DNA of 64,000 nt, taken from contig NZ_CAKSNX010000001.1 of the NCBI RefSeq assembly GCF_934476685.1, forward strand, positions 62,001-126,000, in the 5' to 3' direction. This DNA comes from an uncultured Ruminococcus sp. (lineage in GTDB: Bacteria > Bacillota > Clostridia > Oscillospirales > Ruminococcaceae). Below are positions 24,636 through 31,738 of the stretch, in pieces (positions within the stretch are counted from its first letter, which is position 1; each line of letters opens with the position of its first letter). The notes beneath the pieces were generated by a model. The model was not told where the DNA came from and ran no database searches. It worked only from the letters and a program-made list of their open reading frames with translations. Made by a program: the position numbers and the translations under genes.

Positions 24636-24849
24636 ACATATTCCTCCATTTTATAACTGAAAGCAGACAGCAGCCTTCTGCGGCCTGTAACGATTTGCTT
24701 AATATATTTTGCAAAAACTATAAACAACAAAAAATCTGAATATATTTTGTCCTCTATTTTCAAAGAAAATCATACATTTTCACAAAATGCCCTTACAGTA
24801 AAATTACCTTGCAGATCTCTCTGCAAGGTAACCTTTTTGATAATTAAAT

Positions 24850-24878
24850 ATTATATCACATTTCACACTATTTGTCAA
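24850..24878 (-). promoter_or_regulatory. typA promoter
   Basis: TTGACA (24873-24878), 17-bp spacer, TATAAT (24850-24855); full consensus. Confidence 0.88.
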
Positions 24879-24936
24879 GCTTTGGCGAAATATATCAGAT
24901 AAAATTTTATTTACCTTTTCAACAACGTAAATTTTA

Positions 24937-24965
24937 TTGACATTATGTATTTTATGTGCTATACT
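24937..24965 (+). promoter_or_regulatory. Promoter of the NatAB-like operon
   Basis: TTGACA (24937-24942), 17-bp spacer, TATACT (24960-24965) with an upstream TGC; the gene starts about 30 bp later. Confidence 0.85.
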
Positions 24966-24998
24966 GAATAAACAGAAAAAACGAAAGGGGTATCCGCT

Positions 24999-25754
24999 AT
25001 GGACAACAACTCGGCTGAGAAAGTTCTTGAAGTCAAGGGACTTTCAAAGCAGTACAAAAAAGGCGTTTATGCGTCTGAAAAAGTTACTTTCGATGTGAAC
25101 AAGGGCGAGATCTTTGCTCTCATAGGACCTAACGGTGCAGGAAAGACCACAACTATAAGAATGATCTCTACGCTTTTGCAGGCAACAGAGGGTGATGCAG
25201 TTGTGGCGGGACACAGCATACTTACGGAGCCTGAAAAGGTGAGAAAGAACATTACATATCTCCCTGACGAGGCTGGCGCATACAAGAATATGACGGGAAA
25301 GGCATACCTTAAATTTATGGCTGAACTTTATGCCGACACAAAGGCTGAGGTCGATGAATATGTTCAGCGTGGCTGCGAGATATGCGAGCTTGGCGAAAGG
25401 CTGAATGACAAGATAGCAACATATTCAAGAGGTATGCAGAGAAAGCTTCTGCTTGCAAGAGCGATAATGTCGAAACCTGCCCTTGCCATACTTGACGAGC
25501 CTACGTCGGGACTTGATATCATAAACGCTCTTGAAATAAGACGTATGATAAAAAAGCTTGCGTCAGAGGGAATGAGCTTTCTGCTGTCATCGCACAATAT
25601 GCTGGAGATAGAATATGTTTCCGACAGAGTTGGGATAATCGCAAAGGGACATCTTCTTGAAACAGGCAAGCCGTCAGAACTTCTTGAAAAATACGGCACG
25701 AAAAATCTTGAAGAAGTATTTGAAAGGGTGGTGACGGATAATGAAATTCTTTAA
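24999..25754 (+). CDS. ABC transporter ATP-binding protein (NatA-like)
   Basis: 251 residues. Walker A is GPNGAGKTTT, the signature is YSRGMQRKLLLARA, Walker B is LAILDEPTSGLD, and the switch His is in LLSSHNML. The family includes Na+ exporters (NatA) and drug or peptide exporters. GAAAGGGG precedes the ATG. It overlaps the permease gene by 14 bp, so the two form one operon. Confidence 0.93.
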   Translation: MDNNSAEKVLEVKGLSKQYKKGVYASEKVTFDVNKGEIFALIGPNGAGKTTTIRMISTLLQATEGDAVVAGHSILTEPEKVRKNITYLPDEAGAYKNMTGKAYLKFMAELYADTKAEVDEYVQRGCEICELGERLNDKIATYSRGMQRKLLLARAIMSKPALAILDEPTSGLDIINALEIRRMIKKLASEGMSFLLSSHNMLEIEYVSDRVGIIAKGHLLETGKPSELLEKYGTKNLEEVFERVVTDNEIL

Positions 25755-27075
25755 TCTTTTCAGAAAAGAGCTTAAAGAAATGCTCAGCGCCCAGACCATA
25801 CTTGTTATGATAGTTTCCGTAGTTGCCCTTGTTTTTGCGGGACGTGCAATGAACGAGGCTGTAAGCGAGGGTACGGCAGGAATGATGGATATAACCATTT
25901 ATGACGCCGACAACACGGACTTCACGCAGGCTGTGCTGAAATCCCTTGAGGATACACTTTCCGCAGAGGAATATGACGGCAAGGTCATAAAGGTCGAATT
26001 TGAGTCGGACGATTATGCGGCTGAGCTGAAACGTCTTGATATAAAAAGCGCTGTAATTATCCCGAAGGGATTTACTCAGCAGGTAGAGGAAGGAAAGACT
26101 GCTGACGTAGAGTTCGTTCAGAAAATGACCTCTCTTGCAAGTATGTCAAACATAAGCACGGGTTCTGACAACGCTGTATATTTCCTTTCCTCGGCTGTAA
26201 AGTCAACTATCTATGCCGACAAGGTAATGGCAGGAACAATGACCACAGAAGAAGTTGCTCTTCTTGAAAATCCTATCACGCTTAAAGAGTCAACAGTTGT
26301 TGCCAACAAGACAGAGGATATAGCAAGCAGCATTGTTCTTTCCCTCTGCTCTGCGCAGACAATGATCGTACCTATCATAATGTTCGTACTGATAATGTTC
26401 TCTTCACAGATGATACTCAATGCCATCGCCACAGAGAAAGTAGACAAAACTCTTGAAACCCTGCTTTCCGCACCTGTTTCAAGGCTTTCGGTAATATCCG
26501 CAAAAATGCTTGCGGCAGGTGTTGTTGCAGCCTTGCAGGCAGCAGTTTATATGTTCGGTATGCAGGAGATGATGTCAGGACTTACTGAGGGCGCAGAAAA
26601 CGCAGACTCTTATCAGGCTGCCCTGAGCAATCTCGGACTTACAATGAGCGCAGGACAGTATGCGTTGGTAGGCATACAGATGTTCCTTTCTATCCTTATC
26701 GCCCTGTCTATATCACTTATACTCGGCGCACTTGCAAAGGACGCAAAATCCGCACAAACGCTTATTATGCCCATAACACTTTCCGCTATGATACCTTATC
26801 TGCTTTCAATGATGCTTGACCTTAAAACAATGTCACCTGTACTGAGATACATTGTTTACGCTATACCATTTACACACACCTTTATGGCATCTGAAAACGC
26901 TATGTTCCGCAACACCACACTTTACTGGGGCGGAGTGATCTATCAGGTCATCTTCCTTGCCGTATGTATGACTTTCGCTCTGAGAATATTTATGAGCGAC
27001 AAGATCTTTACTATCTCTATCGGCGGCAAAAAGACAGCAAAGACCGAAAAGAAAAAGAGCTTATTCGGACGATAA
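25741..27075 (+). CDS. ABC transporter permease (NatB-like)
   Basis: 444 residues: one N-terminal helix, a large extracytoplasmic loop (about residues 40-200), then five C-terminal helices, as in NatB/ABC-2 type permeases. The segment INAIATEKVDKTLETLLSAP-like (about residue 230 onward) matches the conserved coupling region of the family. It pairs with the upstream ATPase and is followed by a terminator. The exported substrate is unknown. Confidence 0.9.
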   Translation: MKFFNLFRKELKEMLSAQTILVMIVSVVALVFAGRAMNEAVSEGTAGMMDITIYDADNTDFTQAVLKSLEDTLSAEEYDGKVIKVEFESDDYAAELKRLDIKSAVIIPKGFTQQVEEGKTADVEFVQKMTSLASMSNISTGSDNAVYFLSSAVKSTIYADKVMAGTMTTEEVALLENPITLKESTVVANKTEDIASSIVLSLCSAQTMIVPIIMFVLIMFSSQMILNAIATEKVDKTLETLLSAPVSRLSVISAKMLAAGVVAALQAAVYMFGMQEMMSGLTEGAENADSYQAALSNLGLTMSAGQYALVGIQMFLSILIALSISLILGALAKDAKSAQTLIMPITLSAMIPYLLSMMLDLKTMSPVLRYIVYAIPFTHTFMASENAMFRNTTLYWGGVIYQVIFLAVCMTFALRIFMSDKIFTISIGGKKTAKTEKKKSLFGR

Positions 27076-27088
27076 AAACATAATGAAA

Positions 27089-27116
27089 AACTCTTCCTCA
27101 GCAGGGAGAGTTTTTT
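27089..27116 (+). terminator. Terminator of the NatAB-like operon
   Basis: Stem AACTCTTCC with GGGAGAGTT followed by six T. Confidence 0.82.
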
Positions 27117-27143
27117 ATTTGCAGTTAGCATAACTGTATACAC

Positions 27144-27174
27144 AAAAAGACCGCCTGTCATATGACAAGCGGTC
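27144..27174 (-). terminator. Terminator of the rplJ-rplL operon
   Basis: The leftward RNA forms GACCGCTTGTC paired with GACAGGCGGTC followed by five U. It ends transcription directly after rplL, so rpoB is not co-transcribed here. Confidence 0.87.
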
Positions 27175-27205
27175 TGATGTAAACTTATTAAATCCAGTAA
27201 ATAAA

Positions 27206-27577
27206 TTACTTGAGTTCAACAGTTGCGCCAGCAGCCTCGAGCTTAGCCTTGATCTCTTCAGCCTCTGCCTTAGGAGCAGCTTCCTTGATAGCCTTAGGAG
27301 CTTCCTCAACGAGAGCCTTAGCTTCCTTAAGTCCAAGACCTGTGATCTCCTTAACAGCCTTGATAACGCCCATCTTAGCATCGCCGAATGAAGCGAGGAT
27401 TACGTCGAACTCTGTCTTCTCTGCCTCAGCAGCGCCAGCTGCACCAGCAGCAGGAGCAGCAGCAACAGCAGCTGTTACACCGAATTCTTCCTGAATTGCC
27501 TCTACGAGTTCTGAAAGCTCGAGAACTGAGAGAGTCTTGATATCTTCTACAAATTTCATAATCTTTTCTGAAGCCAT
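27206..27577 (-). CDS. rplL: 50S ribosomal protein L7/L12
   Basis: 123 residues, usual length. N-terminal dimerisation domain (KIMKFVEDIKTLSVLELSEL), Ala/Gly-rich hinge, and the C-terminal domain GDAKMGVIKAVKEITGLGL that contacts translation factors. The start at 27577 follows AAGGAG; an upstream in-frame codon at 27619 would add a non-conserved tail. It follows rplJ by 76 bp. Confidence 0.97.
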   Translation of the reverse strand: MASEKIMKFVEDIKTLSVLELSELVEAIQEEFGVTAAVAAAPAAGAAGAAEAEKTEFDVILASFGDAKMGVIKAVKEITGLGLKEAKALVEEAPKAIKEAAPKAEAEEIKAKLEAAGATVELK

Positions 27578-27653
27578 GATAATTATTCTCCTTTTAAATT
27601 TAATTTGATTTTGCGGCATTGAGCCGTCTTATGCCGAACAATTCAGGCAGCTA

Positions 27654-28163
27654 TTAAGCTGCGTCGTTGTTCTTGTCCACAACAGCCTGCAGTGTAGCAG
27701 CAAGCTTCTGCATAGGACCCTGGAGTGAACCAACCAGCATTGCGAGAAGTACATCTCTTGATGGGATCTTTGAAAGAGCGTTAACGCCTGCTGCGTCATA
27801 GATCTCTTCGCCGATGTAACCAGCCTTAAGAGCGAACTTCTTGTTCTCTGTGTTCTCAGCAAACTTACCGAGAATTCTTGCAGGTGCTGTCTGATCGTCG
27901 TCTGAGATAGCGATAGCAGTTGTACCCTCAAGTACGTTTGTGATATCGTCAAGACCTGCGTTCTTGAATGCAAATCTGAGGAGTGTGTTCTTCTCTACGA
28001 AGTACTTAACTCCAGCCTCTCTCATTTCCTTTCTGAGCTTTGTATCGTCCTCAACGGTGATACCCTCGTAGCTTACGAGTACGCCCGCAGCGGAATTCTT
28101 GATGAGATCTGTAAGCTCTGCAACTCTTTCCTGCTTAGCAAGTAAAACCTTTTCACTTGGCAT
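27654..28163 (-). CDS. rplJ: 50S ribosomal protein L10
   Basis: 169 residues. L10 anchors L7/L12 dimers to the ribosome through its C-terminal helix (GPMQKLAATLQAVVDK). The ATG at 28163 follows GAGGTG by 8 bp; a GTG four codons earlier is part of that site. It is preceded by an L10-type autoregulatory leader. Confidence 0.97.
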   Translation of the reverse strand: MPSEKVLLAKQERVAELTDLIKNSAAGVLVSYEGITVEDDTKLRKEMREAGVKYFVEKNTLLRFAFKNAGLDDITNVLEGTTAIAISDDDQTAPARILGKFAENTENKKFALKAGYIGEEIYDAAGVNALSKIPSRDVLLAMLVGSLQGPMQKLAATLQAVVDKNNDAA

Positions 28164-28189
28164 TTCTAATTTCACCTCTTTGTATTAAT

Positions 28190-28328
28190 TTACAAAGCGT
28201 ATACTAAAAGAAAAATCCCTTTCGTTCAAGACATGGTCTGACAAAAGAGATACAAAGTCGATATTAACTTTGCTATTCCTTCCTCGGCTGGACTTACTTG
28301 TTTGCCAACTGTCTTTAGATACGAATGC
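28190..28328 (-). promoter_or_regulatory. L10 leader (ribosomal protein autoregulatory RNA)
   Basis: The leftward RNA between the promoter and rplJ contains AAAGACAGTTGGC and TAAGTCCAGCCGAGG in the order seen in Firmicute L10 leaders, where the L10-L12 complex binds and attenuates expression. A further stem and U-rich run (GGGATTTTTCTTTT) could be the terminator. Confidence 0.75.
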
Positions 28329-28334
28329 TTATAT

Positions 28335-28363
28335 ATTATAGCAAGCCCCCGACGATTTGTCAA
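28335..28363 (-). promoter_or_regulatory. rplJ-rplL promoter
   Basis: TTGACA (28358-28363), 17-bp spacer, TATAAT (28335-28340); full consensus. Confidence 0.9.
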
Positions 28364-28414
28364 GGGCTTGCGCACTTAATATTGTAAATTTTTTATTAAC
28401 TAGCCTATATCCGT

Positions 28415-28849
28415 TTAATTCACCTCAGAAGAGCTGTCCTCAGCGACCTCATTTTCCGCTGCGGCATCAACATCTTCTTCCAACTCGATAGAAACTTCGC
28501 TGTCGCCTTCCTCAACTTGCAATTCATAATACTGATCGCCGTTCTCGTCAACACCCGTTTTGAGGTTCGAACTGTCGATATCCAGCTCCTCGCCGTTTAT
28601 GAAAAGTCTTATCTTTTCAACAAGCTGTCCGTCTGTTGCTGCATTTACCGTTATCATTGAAACTGTTGTGGCTGCTGCGATAGCTGCGGCAATAATGAGC
28701 GGCTTTATTCTTCTGTTCTTTTTCATAGTTATGACACTGCCTTTCTCTGCGTTTATCCTATCTCTGACAGTGACGCAAATGCGTTCGGAGTCACAAGTCT
28801 GTAAGTCTATCGGCATTATATCCTTTGCCCAGTCATTACTTTTTCTCAT
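28415..28849 (-). CDS. Small membrane protein next to ECF sigma factor, putative anti-sigma factor
   Basis: 144 residues. A cytoplasmic N-terminus of about 50 residues precedes one membrane helix (about 50-68), then an acidic outer domain rich in Glu/Asp/Ser. The start overlaps the end of the sigma factor gene by 14 bp. Size, topology and coupling suggest an anti-sigma factor or a sensor partner, but no zinc-binding anti-sigma motif is visible, so function is inferred from context. Confidence 0.7.
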   Translation of the reverse strand: MRKSNDWAKDIMPIDLQTCDSERICVTVRDRINAEKGSVITMKKNRRIKPLIIAAAIAAATTVSMITVNAATDGQLVEKIRLFINGEELDIDSSNLKTGVDENGDQYYELQVEEGDSEVSIELEEDVDAAAENEVAEDSSSEVN

Positions 28850-29396
28850 ATGCGCTGTATCCCCTTTCTGTCAGATATTCTCTGAGCTTTTTCCGTACAC
28901 GGGAAAGTCTTGTTTTGCAGGCACTCTCTGATATGCCGAGATGTGCGCTCACTGCCGCAAGCTTTTCACCGTAATAATAAAATCTTACGAAAATCTCTTT
29001 GTCCTGTTCTGAAAGCTCGTCAAGACGATCAGTCACAAGTGCAAGCTGCTGAGTGACCTCTATATCATTCTCCACGCTTATATCCGACACCAGATCAGCC
29101 ATAAGCTCATCTGAATGAAGCTCGCACCTCACAGTACGCAGCTTGTTCAATGCACAATTTCTTGCACAGGCGGCGAGGTACGGGGAAAGCTTACGCTTTT
29201 CGTCAAGGTTTTCCGCTGTCTGCCATATGCGGAAGAAAACGTCCGAGGTGACCTCTTCTGCGTCCTCTTTTGTAAAACCGCTCCCAAGGATATTTCTCAC
29301 TATGGTGTACACATATGAAGAGTATTCAGCAATAAGCTGATCCAATGCGGCGGCTGATCTTTTTTTCAGCTTTATAATCAAACGTTTGTCATTCAA
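28836..29396 (-). CDS. ECF-type RNA polymerase sigma factor
   Basis: 186 residues. Region 2 is recognised from TKEDAEEVTSDVFFRIWQ, and region 4 from LSEQDKEIFVRFYYYGEKLA and LGISESACKTRLSRVRKKL. The start is taken as TTG at 29396, 8 bp after AGGAGG; in-frame codons further upstream (to 29438) have no site. The gene is followed by a coupled small membrane protein. An ECF-type promoter-like sequence upstream (29432-29459) suggests it activates its own operon. Confidence 0.9.
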   Translation of the reverse strand: MNDKRLIIKLKKRSAAALDQLIAEYSSYVYTIVRNILGSGFTKEDAEEVTSDVFFRIWQTAENLDEKRKLSPYLAACARNCALNKLRTVRCELHSDELMADLVSDISVENDIEVTQQLALVTDRLDELSEQDKEIFVRFYYYGEKLAAVSAHLGISESACKTRLSRVRKKLREYLTERGYSAYEKK

Positions 29397-29431
29397 GCCG
29401 TGAACCTCCTGTCTTTTGGCTTTCACTTGTA

Positions 29432-29459
29432 TATACACACCGCAGCGAAAAAGGTTACA
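29432..29459 (-). promoter_or_regulatory. Possible ECF-sigma autoregulatory promoter
   Basis: TGTAACC (29453-29459) followed, after about 16 bp, by GTATA (29432-29436), resembling ECF-type promoters with an AAC -35 element; it lies about 36 bp before the TTG start. Confidence 0.5.
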
Positions 29460-29526
29460 TATATGACGAAAATTTTATAACTATGTTTATATTTTAATAT
29501 TTGCTATTAACGACTTTAAAATGGGC

Positions 29527-29556
29527 AAAAAAAATGCAGAGCAAACGGTGCTCTGC
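29527..29556 (-). terminator. Terminator of the small RNA
   Basis: Perfect 8-bp stem GCAGAGCA with TGCTCTGC followed by A and eight U in the leftward RNA. Confidence 0.87.
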
Positions 29557-29652
29557 GGAAAATAAAATAAAAAAACTATGTGTAGAACAAAAGAAAGGAG
29601 ACAACAAAACGGATGTTAAATCAAACAAATATTGTTCAATATCCTTAACATC
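29527..29652 (-). ncRNA. Candidate small RNA with anti-Shine-Dalgarno-like loop
   Basis: A promoter (TTGACT-N17-TATAAT) and a strong terminator bracket about 125 nt with no ORF carrying a ribosome binding site. The 5' part forms a nested stem (GATGTTAA with TTAACATC, enclosing ATATTG with CAATAT). A mostly unpaired U/C-rich stretch with GTCTCCTTTC follows, complementary to AAAGGAGA-like ribosome binding sites, then the terminator. The family is not recognised. Confidence 0.62.
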
Positions 29653-29658
29653 AATTAA

Positions 29659-29687
29659 ATTATAACCTTTTTTGCTCCGCAAGTCAA
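29659..29687 (-). promoter_or_regulatory. Promoter of the small RNA
   Basis: TTGACT (29682-29687), 17-bp spacer, TATAAT (29659-29664). Confidence 0.8.
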
Positions 29688-29689
29688 GA

Positions 29690-30134
29690 AAAAGTTGCAA
29701 ATAAATACCCCACTGGCAAAAATTTCAGCAGACTGCACAAAAACCAATGCGGAATTTTACCACATAAATCAACATTTACGCATTCAAACTAAATTATAGC
29801 TAAATTTATAAATTCATTTAACCTTTTATGTCTTTTTGGTTCAAATTTTAAAAGCAGGACAAGCGGTATCAAAGTTTTCATATGCCTGCCCTGTTCTTAT
29901 TTATATGTGGAACGCAAAAGGAGAGTCCGCAGCTGCGCAGTTTTGCGGCATTAACTGATGCCTGCAAACCGTTTTGCAAACGAATTTGTTCAAAAGCGAA
30001 CTCGTTCGCTTTTTGTCCTGCTTACGGTGCAAACCCTATGAATTTTTTCATAAGCCGAACACGGACTCACCTTTCACGTCCCACCTATCGGGTGGGACGT
30101 TTCCCACGCTGTTCAGAGGGACGTTTTCCGATCC
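29690..30134. other. Intergenic region downstream of the DUF378 gene
   Basis: About 440 bp with no supported gene; open frames here lack ribosome binding sites. It contains two inverted repeats: ACGTCCCACC with GGTGGGACGT (30076-30100), without a U-tract, and the bidirectional terminator at 29992-30014. The left part is AT-rich and featureless. Confidence 0.65.
29992..30014. terminator. Bidirectional terminator after the DUF378 gene
   Basis: AAAAGCGAA paired with TTCGCTTTT around a CTCG loop, with T-runs in both directions. Confidence 0.65.
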
Positions 30135-30344
30135 TCAGACCTTGCTTTCCAGCATATCGCTGTCCTTGAAGAAAAGGGAAATGCACCAGATCGCAGATAC
30201 TGCCACCAGAATGTATACGATCCTTGAAAGCACAGCTGTCTGACCTCCGAAAATAAATGCCACAAGATCAAAGCTGAAAATTCCCACGAGTCCCCAGTTT
30301 ATTCCGCCGATTATCAGCAGAGTAAGCGCTATTTTATCCAGCAC
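30135..30344 (-). CDS. DUF378 family small membrane protein
   Basis: 69 residues, starting with GTG at 30344 six bp after GGAAGG. The family signature GGINWGLVGIF is near the N-terminus and there are two membrane helices. DUF378 (YuzA-like) proteins are widespread in bacteria and of unknown function. It stands alone and is divergent from the epimerase gene. Confidence 0.88.
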   Translation of the reverse strand: MLDKIALTLLIIGGINWGLVGIFSFDLVAFIFGGQTAVLSRIVYILVAVSAIWCISLFFKDSDMLESKV

Positions 30345-30522
30345 TGTTATCCTTCCTTTCTGCGGAGATATCTGTGTTCTCCGTTTCTGCTCATATTATT
30401 GACAGCTCAAACAAAATTATACGCTGATTTTTGTATTTTAAATTATTTTAAATTTTCTGCCGAAAAACATTGCCTGATTGTTTAAAACAGAAAAAAACTG
30501 CATAAAAATCTTTGGAAACCAC

Positions 30523-30551
30523 TAGACAAAATTTATTAATTATGTTATAAT
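30523..30551 (+). promoter_or_regulatory. Promoter of the epimerase/cellobiose phosphorylase operon
   Basis: TAGACA (30523-30528), 17-bp spacer, TATAAT (30546-30551). Confidence 0.8.
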
Positions 30552-30561
30552 AAATCTGTAT

Positions 30562-30573
30562 TTAAACGTTTAA
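30562..30573 (+). promoter_or_regulatory. Probable LacI/GalR-family operator
   Basis: A perfect 12-bp palindrome with a central CG, TTAAACGTTTAA, lies at about +4 to +15 of the predicted start. CG-centred palindromes at this position are typical repressor sites of the LacI family and suit control of disaccharide genes. The regulator is not in the window. Confidence 0.6.
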
Positions 30574-30614
30574 GATTATTTGTATGTACATTATTTATAT
30601 AAGGGGTTTTTCTT

Positions 30615-31622
30615 GTGAATAAAATTGACTTGAATTACAGCTTCAAAGGGGTAAACTGCGTTAAAATGCAGACTGAGAAGTATACGGCTGTTATCGCTCC
30701 GTCAATGGGTGCGGCAGTTCTCCGGCTTCATGACGATAAAAACGGCATCGAGGTTTTCCGTTACAGAGAAGACTGCACAGCTCAGCAGATCGACGCTCAG
30801 CGTGAGATCTGGGGACTTCCTACTCTTTATCTCCCCAACCGTTTCGACAGGGGAATAATAAAGACTTCGGACGCTGTTTATCATCTTCCTGTGAATGAAA
30901 CAAAGTTCGACAATCATCTTCACGGCTGGGTGCATCTGAGATCACACGATGTTGAAAGCAGTTCGGCAGATGATAAAAAATGCGTTTTGGTGACATCGTT
31001 TACATTTGACAAAAATGATGAAATGTACGGTTGTTTCCCGATAGATTTCAAGATATCATACAGGTTCACTCTTTCCGATGAGGAGGGTCTTATTCACGAA
31101 GTCACGCTCACAAACAATTCGGACAAGGCTCTGCCTGTTTCAATATGCACCCACACCTGCCTTAATGCGCCTATGTGCGACGGCGGACAGGAAAGCACTA
31201 TGAGATTATCAGTTCCGATAGGCGAAAAGTGCGGACTTACCGACAGGTTCCTGCCTGATGAAAAATTCCTCCCCCTTACCGACTGGGATATGGAATATAA
31301 AAACGGAACTAAAGTCCCAACAGGTCAGGTCATAGAGAACGATATGTACAAAGCTGAAATGAACACATATAAGGGAAAGGATTTCTACGGCACAGTTATA
31401 ACCGATACAGCGAACGGTCATACGCTCTGCAATGAGGTGTCAAAGGAATACAAGTTCTGGAATATGTGGAACCATGACGGCGACAAGGGTTATTTCTGCC
31501 CTGAGCCTATGACAGCTATGATAAATTCTCCTAACCTCAGTCTTCCCCGTGAAGTTTCGGGATATACTGAGCTTGGAAAAGACGAAAGCTTTAAATGCTG
31601 GCAGAGATTTTTTACTGAATAG
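30615..31622 (+). CDS. Aldose 1-epimerase family protein
   Basis: 335 residues of the galactose mutarotase-like fold. Catalytic-type His residues are in DNHLHGWVHLRS and ICTHTCLN. The start is GTG at 30615, about 8 bp after AAGGGG. Located directly before cellobiose phosphorylase, it probably interconverts anomers of glucose or of sugars released from cellodextrins. Sugar specificity cannot be read from the sequence. Confidence 0.85.
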   Translation: MNKIDLNYSFKGVNCVKMQTEKYTAVIAPSMGAAVLRLHDDKNGIEVFRYREDCTAQQIDAQREIWGLPTLYLPNRFDRGIIKTSDAVYHLPVNETKFDNHLHGWVHLRSHDVESSSADDKKCVLVTSFTFDKNDEMYGCFPIDFKISYRFTLSDEEGLIHEVTLTNNSDKALPVSICTHTCLNAPMCDGGQESTMRLSVPIGEKCGLTDRFLPDEKFLPLTDWDMEYKNGTKVPTGQVIENDMYKAEMNTYKGKDFYGTVITDTANGHTLCNEVSKEYKFWNMWNHDGDKGYFCPEPMTAMINSPNLSLPREVSGYTELGKDESFKCWQRFFTE

Positions 31623-31738
31623 CCTGCAAAGTTCAATGATTTTTATTGACGGCGGAGCATACGCTCTCACGTCTTAATAAAACTAATAAATAACGAAAAC
31701 AAAGAAAACAAAAACTTTTTTGAAAGGTGGAAAAATTG

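Larger units (their letters stand above)
24636..24998. other. Divergent regulatory region between typA and the ABC exporter genes
   Basis: 363 bp without a gene. It holds the typA promoter (24850-24878) and its leader with a 12-bp hairpin (TTACCTTGCAGA with TCTGCAAGGTAA, about 24806-24833), and the divergent promoter of the ABC genes (24937-24965). The rest is AT-rich and shows nothing further. Confidence 0.75.

Noticed and set aside
29494..29700. A 68-residue minus-strand open frame
   Set aside because: It begins upstream of the promoter, lacks a ribosome binding site and runs through the terminator of the small RNA candidate.
29882..30243. Two plus-strand frames of 89 and 95 residues before the DUF378 gene
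   Set aside because: No ribosome binding site or recognisable motif, and they overlap terminator hairpins and the DUF378 gene on the other strand.
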